Positions 58,632-62,732 of a DNA stretch of 62,732 nucleotides are shown piece by piece. The first letter of the stretch is position 1, and each line of letters starts with the position of its first letter. The position numbers and the translations under genes are program-made. Source of the stretch: a virus; the IMG/VR virus record IMGVR_UViG_3300047321_000416, positions 1-62,732 of that record. One strand, written 5' to 3'. A model generated the notes under the pieces. That model was not told where the DNA came from. It ran no database searches and was given only the letters and a program-made list of their open reading frames with translations.

Positions 58632-59023
58632 GAGTCGAGCAAGAAAAGGTCCGGGCGTTCATGGAGCACATCGCGGATACCGTGAACGAGACCGCTGTCA
58701 TTGTGGACGCTGATGTAGCGCACCGACGCTACGATCTCATCGCGGAGGAACTCCATGAATACGTGGCTGCTAACGACGCTGGCGATCTCGTCGGCGTGGC
58801 TGATGCGCTTGGTGATGTGCTCTACACGGTGCTCGGTGCGTTCAACCTGCACGGTATGGACGCGCGAGCGATCTTCGAGGAAATCCACCGATCGAACATG
58901 ACGAAGGATCCGGCGCCGACCAATACGTTCAAGAAAGCTGTGAAGGGCGAGCGCTTCACGAAGCCTGACCTCGCCGCTGTGCTGCTCGTCGCCAAGCTCG
59001 ATTTGGATGTTGACATACGCTAA
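58628..59023 (+). CDS. MazG-like nucleotide pyrophosphohydrolase
   Basis: 131 residues. EELHEYVAA (40-48) and VADALGDVLYTVLGAF (57-72) are the E-x2-3-E and D-x3-D metal-binding helices of MazG-type enzymes; HRSNMTK is a family signature. Likely cleans (d)NTP pools. Confidence 0.85.
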   Translation: MRVEQEKVRAFMEHIADTVNETAVIVDADVAHRRYDLIAEELHEYVAANDAGDLVGVADALGDVLYTVLGAFNLHGMDARAIFEEIHRSNMTKDPAPTNTFKKAVKGERFTKPDLAAVLLVAKLDLDVDIR

Positions 59024-59047
59024 TCACGATGTGACAATGAGGGTGCG

Positions 59048-59362
59048 ATGGAATGGTTCCTGTGGGCGCTCAGTTTGGTGATGACCCAGTTCTTCGGGAC
59101 GCTCACTTCACGAGCCCGTAATACAAGCTCATACGCTTACCATGGTGTGTGCGCGGCTTTGAATCACGGCTCTTGGCTGGTTGCTCAGACCTTCCTCGTA
59201 ACGGTCGCGGTCAAGAACCTTCACGATCCGCGGCAATTCGTTCAAGCTCTTATCTTCTATACCGGCGTGTCTACAGCGAGCTCAATATTCGCCCACGTCG
59301 TATCCATCAACTACTTCGAAAAAGGCAAACGGCGCGTCGGCGCATACGGAGACTCAAAATGA
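59048..59362 (+). CDS. Membrane protein
   Basis: 104 residues. Three or four hydrophobic segments (FLWALSLVMTQFFG, SWLVAQTFLVTVAVK, VQALIFYTGVSTASSIFA). Has SRARNTSSYAYHG, reminiscent of a widespread phage membrane protein of unknown function. Holin role cannot be excluded. Confidence 0.65.
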   Translation: MEWFLWALSLVMTQFFGTLTSRARNTSSYAYHGVCAALNHGSWLVAQTFLVTVAVKNLHDPRQFVQALIFYTGVSTASSIFAHVVSINYFEKGKRRVGAYGDSK

Positions 59363-59634
59363 GAGGCGTAATCACGACCGTCAAGGTCAAGCGGACCGCC
59401 GAAGTCAAAGGCGGATTCGGTTTCATCCGGGACGAGCACGGTCAAGACCGCTTCTTCCATGCTCGTGACCTCGTTACCGATGGCAACGTCGCGGAGGAGT
59501 TCAACGCGCTCGAGGGACGGTTGCGTTCGGGCGAAGTCTTGAAGGTAGAGTTCGAGCCCGTGGCTGTGACGCCGCCGGCCAGCTCCACCAACGGCTCCAA
59601 TGGTTTGCGCGCCGCGCGAGTCGAGCTCCTGTGA
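59359..59634 (+). CDS. Cold-shock domain protein
   Basis: 91 residues. KGGFGFIRD (RNP1) and FFHARD (RNP2) are the nucleic-acid-binding motifs of cold-shock proteins. ATGA-type overlap with the membrane gene. Confidence 0.85.
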   Translation: MRGVITTVKVKRTAEVKGGFGFIRDEHGQDRFFHARDLVTDGNVAEEFNALEGRLRSGEVLKVEFEPVAVTPPASSTNGSNGLRAARVELL

Positions 59635-60416
59635 AGCTCGATCACGCGCTGACGCTGCATCGACCGATGGTCGGTGTCGACTTGGAAACCACCGGTGTGG
59701 GCAAGCGTGACGCCATTTGTCAGCTCGCCCTCGAAATCTTTGTGCCGGGACTCGAGACGGCGGAATACAAGACGCTCGTCAACCCGATCATCCCGATTCC
59801 CGCTGAAGCGACGGCGATTCACGGCATCACCAACGAAATGGTTGCCGATGCACCGACGTTCCGGATGCTCGCGAAGAATCTCCACGACTCGTTGACGAAC
59901 TGTGACTTCTGCGGCAAGAACATCAAGCGGTTCGATTTGCCGATGCTCAGAGAGGAGTTCAATCGTGCCGGATATGACTGGGACTATGAAGGAGCTGCAC
60001 TCATCGAGGTCGAACGCCTTTGGCAATTGGCTGAGCCACGAAGACTTTCGGACGCAGCTGTTCGTTGGGGAACTCCTGAGGACGTTGCAGACATCGGTCC
60101 CCTTGACGCTCACGATGCGCTTGCCGATGTCCGTTGGTCGACTCGAGTTGCGGCTAACCAGATCGCGCACCTCGGGATGCACGGCTGGTCTCCAGACCAA
60201 GTGCACCAGCAGCTATATCCTGACTCGTTCGACGCGGAAGGGAAGCTCCGCCGGCTCCCGAGTGGACAGCTCGCACTCACATTCAGCGAGCACAAAGACA
60301 TCCCGCTCATCAACGTCAACCTCGGTTTCCTCCGGTGGATCCTCACGAAGGACTTCTCGCCGAAAGTAAAGGGCGCCGTGCTCGAGACGATTCAAGCTCG
60401 AGGGTTCAAGAAGTGA
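59631..60416 (+). CDS. DEDDh 3'-5' exonuclease (DnaQ/RNase T-like)
   Basis: 261 residues from GTG 59631. VDLETTG (D17, E19), a later D, and DAHDALADV with H161, D166 make the DEDDh set. May provide proofreading for the polymerase, whose own exonuclease site has an Asn substitution. Confidence 0.88.
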   Translation: MKLDHALTLHRPMVGVDLETTGVGKRDAICQLALEIFVPGLETAEYKTLVNPIIPIPAEATAIHGITNEMVADAPTFRMLAKNLHDSLTNCDFCGKNIKRFDLPMLREEFNRAGYDWDYEGAALIEVERLWQLAEPRRLSDAAVRWGTPEDVADIGPLDAHDALADVRWSTRVAANQIAHLGMHGWSPDQVHQQLYPDSFDAEGKLRRLPSGQLALTFSEHKDIPLINVNLGFLRWILTKDFSPKVKGAVLETIQARGFKK

Positions 60417-62128
60417 CGCTCGAGGAAATCCTCGTCAAGAACGAGAACGTGCCGCACAAGGCACATCAGTTAGAGGGCGTGGAGATTCTCACAGGCCCCG
60501 CCGATGGCTCACGCGTGGCGACCTACAACGGCGTGACGTATCGCCGCGATATCCCGGGCGTCTTCGCACTCGGCGACCAGGTCGGCGCGGGAAAGACCAA
60601 GCAAATCATCGACTCGGCGCAGGTGTTATTCTTGCGCGGTGAGATCGACACGATGCTCGTGCTCGTGCCCGGATATGCGAGGTCAACATGGGCCGACCCC
60701 GACCCTGTTCTTGGTGAAGTCGCCAAGCACGCCTGGCACAACGTCCTGAACGTCATTCATGAGTATCATGGACGTCGAACGGAGCTGGACCTGAGCGCGA
60801 AGGGTCTCCATTGGGTCGTGACGAACTACGAGTTCATTCGCGCCGACGAACGCTGCGACGATCTCATTCGTCAGCTGCGCGGTCGCCGCACGTGGATCGT
60901 GGCCGACGAATCGTGGATGATTAAGAACGCGAGCCAGCAGACACGGGCTGCGACGAGGTTACGGCGCAAGCGCGCTGAGATGGCTACGCTGCTCAACGGC
61001 ACGCTGATGGCCGACGGCAAGGCGACTGATCTTTACTATCAGATGGCGTTCCTCGACCCGAGCATCACTGGCGCGCATAACAAGTCCCACTTCCGCCAGA
61101 AGTATTGCATCATGGGCGGCTGGAACGGCAAGAACGTCGTCGGATACCAGAACCTTGACGAGCTCAACGCGCGAGTGGCACCGTATGTGCGCTGCAAGAA
61201 GACACGCGAGTGCTTTGACCTCCCGCCGATGCTCGACCCGATTATCATCGAAGCTCGCTTGACCGACTCGACGTGGAAACTCTATCGGGACATGCGCGAT
61301 GATATGGTGTCGTGGTTCGATGGGCAAGCGAGCGTGTCAAAGCAAGCCATCACGAAGCTCTTACGGCTCACGCAAATCACCTCGGGTTACCTCGGAGGAC
61401 TCGAGGATATTGAAGACGACTTCTCGTTAACGTCCGACGCTGATGCGCCGGCCTGGATGAAGAAAAGGTTGGGACTCGATGAATCGACGACGCCGGCGAC
61501 TGGCCAAGGACAGAGCAACCAAGCTCAAGTGGATTCGACACACGCTGCACGCCAGCCGCAAGGAAGCTCTGCAAGTGCTCCAGACGCAGCTCGACCACCT
61601 CGCGTCACAAAGGAAATCGGCTGCGAAAAGACCAACGCACTCATGGGGTGGCTTCAGCAGAATGCACCTGACCGGTTCATCGTCTGGTGCAAGTTCAGAG
61701 CTGAGCTCGAACGGGCCGGCCGATTACTTCAAGGAACGGTCCCGCGTGTCGAATATCTCCGAGGCGGACAAACGCCGGACCAACGAACTGCAGCGAAGAA
61801 GCTCCTTGCTCCAGGATCAAAGGCACATGGAGCGGTTGTCGGAAATCCAGCGGCTGGTGGAGCCTCGCTGAATTACGCCGGCGCTCCGCTCATGGTCTTT
61901 CTGTCCTACGGTCCACGATTGATTGAGCGAACTCAATCGATCGGGCGCATCGAACGCCCGGGTGCGGTCGAACCGATGCTCGTCGCGGACGTGGTCGCCG
62001 TCGGCCCGAAGGGACAGAAGACTATCGACCACAAAGTGCTGAAGGCTCTGCGAAGCAAAGACGACATGGCGAGCTGGACCTACGCTCGCTGGCGAGAACT
62101 CATGCGCGAACTGAAAAATGACGATTGA
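60413..62128 (+). CDS. SNF2-like DNA helicase/translocase
   Basis: 571 residues from GTG 60413. Walker A GAGKT (58-62), WIVADESW for the DEAD-like box, and QSIGRIERPG for motif VI. A disordered Ser/Thr/Gln-rich linker (about residues 360-400) divides the domains. Used in replication or repair. A 130-codon alternative frame overlaps the linker region. Confidence 0.88.
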   Translation: MTLEEILVKNENVPHKAHQLEGVEILTGPADGSRVATYNGVTYRRDIPGVFALGDQVGAGKTKQIIDSAQVLFLRGEIDTMLVLVPGYARSTWADPDPVLGEVAKHAWHNVLNVIHEYHGRRTELDLSAKGLHWVVTNYEFIRADERCDDLIRQLRGRRTWIVADESWMIKNASQQTRAATRLRRKRAEMATLLNGTLMADGKATDLYYQMAFLDPSITGAHNKSHFRQKYCIMGGWNGKNVVGYQNLDELNARVAPYVRCKKTRECFDLPPMLDPIIIEARLTDSTWKLYRDMRDDMVSWFDGQASVSKQAITKLLRLTQITSGYLGGLEDIEDDFSLTSDADAPAWMKKRLGLDESTTPATGQGQSNQAQVDSTHAARQPQGSSASAPDAARPPRVTKEIGCEKTNALMGWLQQNAPDRFIVWCKFRAELERAGRLLQGTVPRVEYLRGGQTPDQRTAAKKLLAPGSKAHGAVVGNPAAGGASLNYAGAPLMVFLSYGPRLIERTQSIGRIERPGAVEPMLVADVVAVGPKGQKTIDHKVLKALRSKDDMASWTYARWRELMRELKNDD

Positions 62129-62153
62129 CTTTTGATTGACTGGGAGGTATGAT
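62125..62153 (+). promoter_or_regulatory. Promoter candidate overlapping the last gene's leader
   Basis: TTGACT (62125-62130), 17-base spacer, TATGAT (62148-62153): a very good match. But the next gene starts at GTG 62154 with GGGAGG just before, so transcription from it would be leaderless; it may serve the next genes instead. Confidence 0.4.
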
Positions 62154-62531
62154 GTGGCCATCAAGGACACAACGGTTAAGAAATGCGGGTGCGTCTACTT
62201 CGAGCTCGGCGACCCCGTGCTCTGTCTCAAGCACCGCGTCAAGGTCGAGAAGAAAGAGCGCAAGGAGAAACGCGACGAAGAGCGCGGACTCCGTCGGGCC
62301 GCCGCCGAACAGGCCGCGACACTCGGCCATGAGCTCAATCGATTCACGGAATACGGCGCGGCCGACCAGCCAGGCAAATGGACGGCATTCTGCGAGCGAT
62401 GCGGGAACATCGTCATCGTGTATGACCGCATGGAGCAAGCTCCCGGCGACCAGGTCGTCGGCAAGCCGCTCACACAAGAGTGCCGACGCTCCTCGCTGAT
62501 GAAGCTCGACGCGGTCAAGGAGGTTGAATGA
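62154..62531 (+). CDS. Zinc-ribbon-containing hypothetical protein
   Basis: 125 residues from GTG 62154 with SD GGGAGG. CGCVYFELGDPVLCLKH and CERCGNIV motifs with basic coiled coil between (KVEKKERKEKRDEERG). Unknown function. Confidence 0.65.
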   Translation: MAIKDTTVKKCGCVYFELGDPVLCLKHRVKVEKKERKEKRDEERGLRRAAAEQAATLGHELNRFTEYGAADQPGKWTAFCERCGNIVIVYDRMEQAPGDQVVGKPLTQECRRSSLMKLDAVKEVE

Positions 62532-62732
62532 ACATGAGCTTCGGCGCTGGTGAAATCAACGGCATCGAGCAGAAGGTGATTGATGTGACGGCCTGCGCTG
62601 ATGCGAACCAAAAGTTCATCAGCGGTCACAAAGTCATCACGCTGACCGTCACGAACCTCGAAGGATGTGCGCTAGTGCATCCCGACCAAATCGGTTTAAC
62701 GGGAAAAGGCACTGTGCCAATTGATATCGGCA
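62528..62732 (+). CDS. 5' part of the gene split across the contig ends
   Basis: ATG 62528 starts in an ATGA overlap with the previous stop, and the frame runs to the end of the window. Joined to base 282 it continues into the gene annotated at 224-457, giving 126 residues. The N-terminal part (VIDVTACADANQKFISGHKV) is beta-rich. Confidence 0.75.
   Translation, partial: MNMSFGAGEINGIEQKVIDVTACADANQKFISGHKVITLTVTNLEGCALVHPDQIGLTGKGTVPIDIG
62662..62732 (+). repeat. 71-bp direct repeat, right copy
   Basis: Identical to 211-281. Its stop-like TAG is out of frame here, so the gene reads through, while in the left copy the preceding gene ends at it. Confidence 0.9.

Overview
The window is essentially one complete tailed-phage genome (Caudoviricetes, siphovirus-type), probably assembled from a metagenome. 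It has a terminase pair, DUF1073-type portal, MuF-like protein, DUF2213 protein, HK97-type capsid, tail tube, frameshifted tail-assembly chaperones, a 759-residue tape measure protein, tail-tip and fibre genes, a lysozyme and a replication module. Every gene I can support is on the + strand. I see no integrase, repressor, tRNA or CRISPR array, so a strictly lytic phage is the simplest reading (inference). Lipoprotein boxes and Sec signal peptides in several genes suggest a Gram-negative host; I cannot name it. The sequence is GC-rich, with AT-rich islands near 5.3-5.7, 7.9-8.05 and 37.0-37.2 kb.

The last 71 bases (62662-62732) repeat bases 211-281 exactly. Joining the 3' end to base 282 gives one uninterrupted 126-codon reading frame, so the molecule is very likely circular or circularly permuted, about 62.4 kb, with bases 1-210 a variant upstream branch.

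Layout. 0-5.7 kb: an SSB-like protein, then a translationally coupled glycosyltransferase / methyltransferase / radical-SAM trio and small genes. 5.7-7.8 kb: primase-polymerase/SF3 helicase, followed by a strong hairpin and an AT-rich gap with short tandem repeats. 8.2-23 kb: packaging and head genes. Three head-region proteins share the linker GNGSNQY; two of these carry an appended PD-(D/E)XK-like or ParB-like domain. The capsid gene has its own promoter-like box with a 20-bp palindrome and its own terminator. A GT4 glycosyltransferase interrupts the connector genes. 23-33.4 kb: tail chaperones (A AAA AAC slippery site), tape measure, tail tip, collagen-like fibre, exported proteins and a lipoprotein. 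33.4-36.9 kb: DUF1353, SPFH, lysozyme and phosphoesterase-like genes. 36.9-37.9 kb: about 1 kb without a convincing gene, rich in hairpins. 37.9-48.3 kb: about 28 small genes, many zinc-ribbon proteins, plus a vWA protein, HExxH peptidase, DNA ligase and membrane glycosyltransferase. 48.4-62.5 kb: nucleotide metabolism, DNA replication and modification (P-loop kinase, thymidylate-synthase family enzyme with a dCMP-type residue, family-A polymerase, nuclease, C5-methyltransferase, two more glycosyltransferase candidates, a second radical-SAM enzyme, MazG, cold-shock protein, exonuclease, SNF2-like helicase).

Two signals stand out. First, the octamer GTGGCACC occurs about 30 times on the + strand (about 1 expected). 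The 10-mer GAGTGGCACC occurs 16 times, concentrated in 37.4-49.0 kb, in at least three reading frames and in intergenic hairpins, so it is a DNA- or RNA-level element. Second, the hydroxymethylase-like enzyme, kinase, C5-methyltransferase and glycosyltransferases suggest glycosylated or otherwise hypermodified cytosine DNA. All functional calls rest on motif recognition by eye; no database search was possible.
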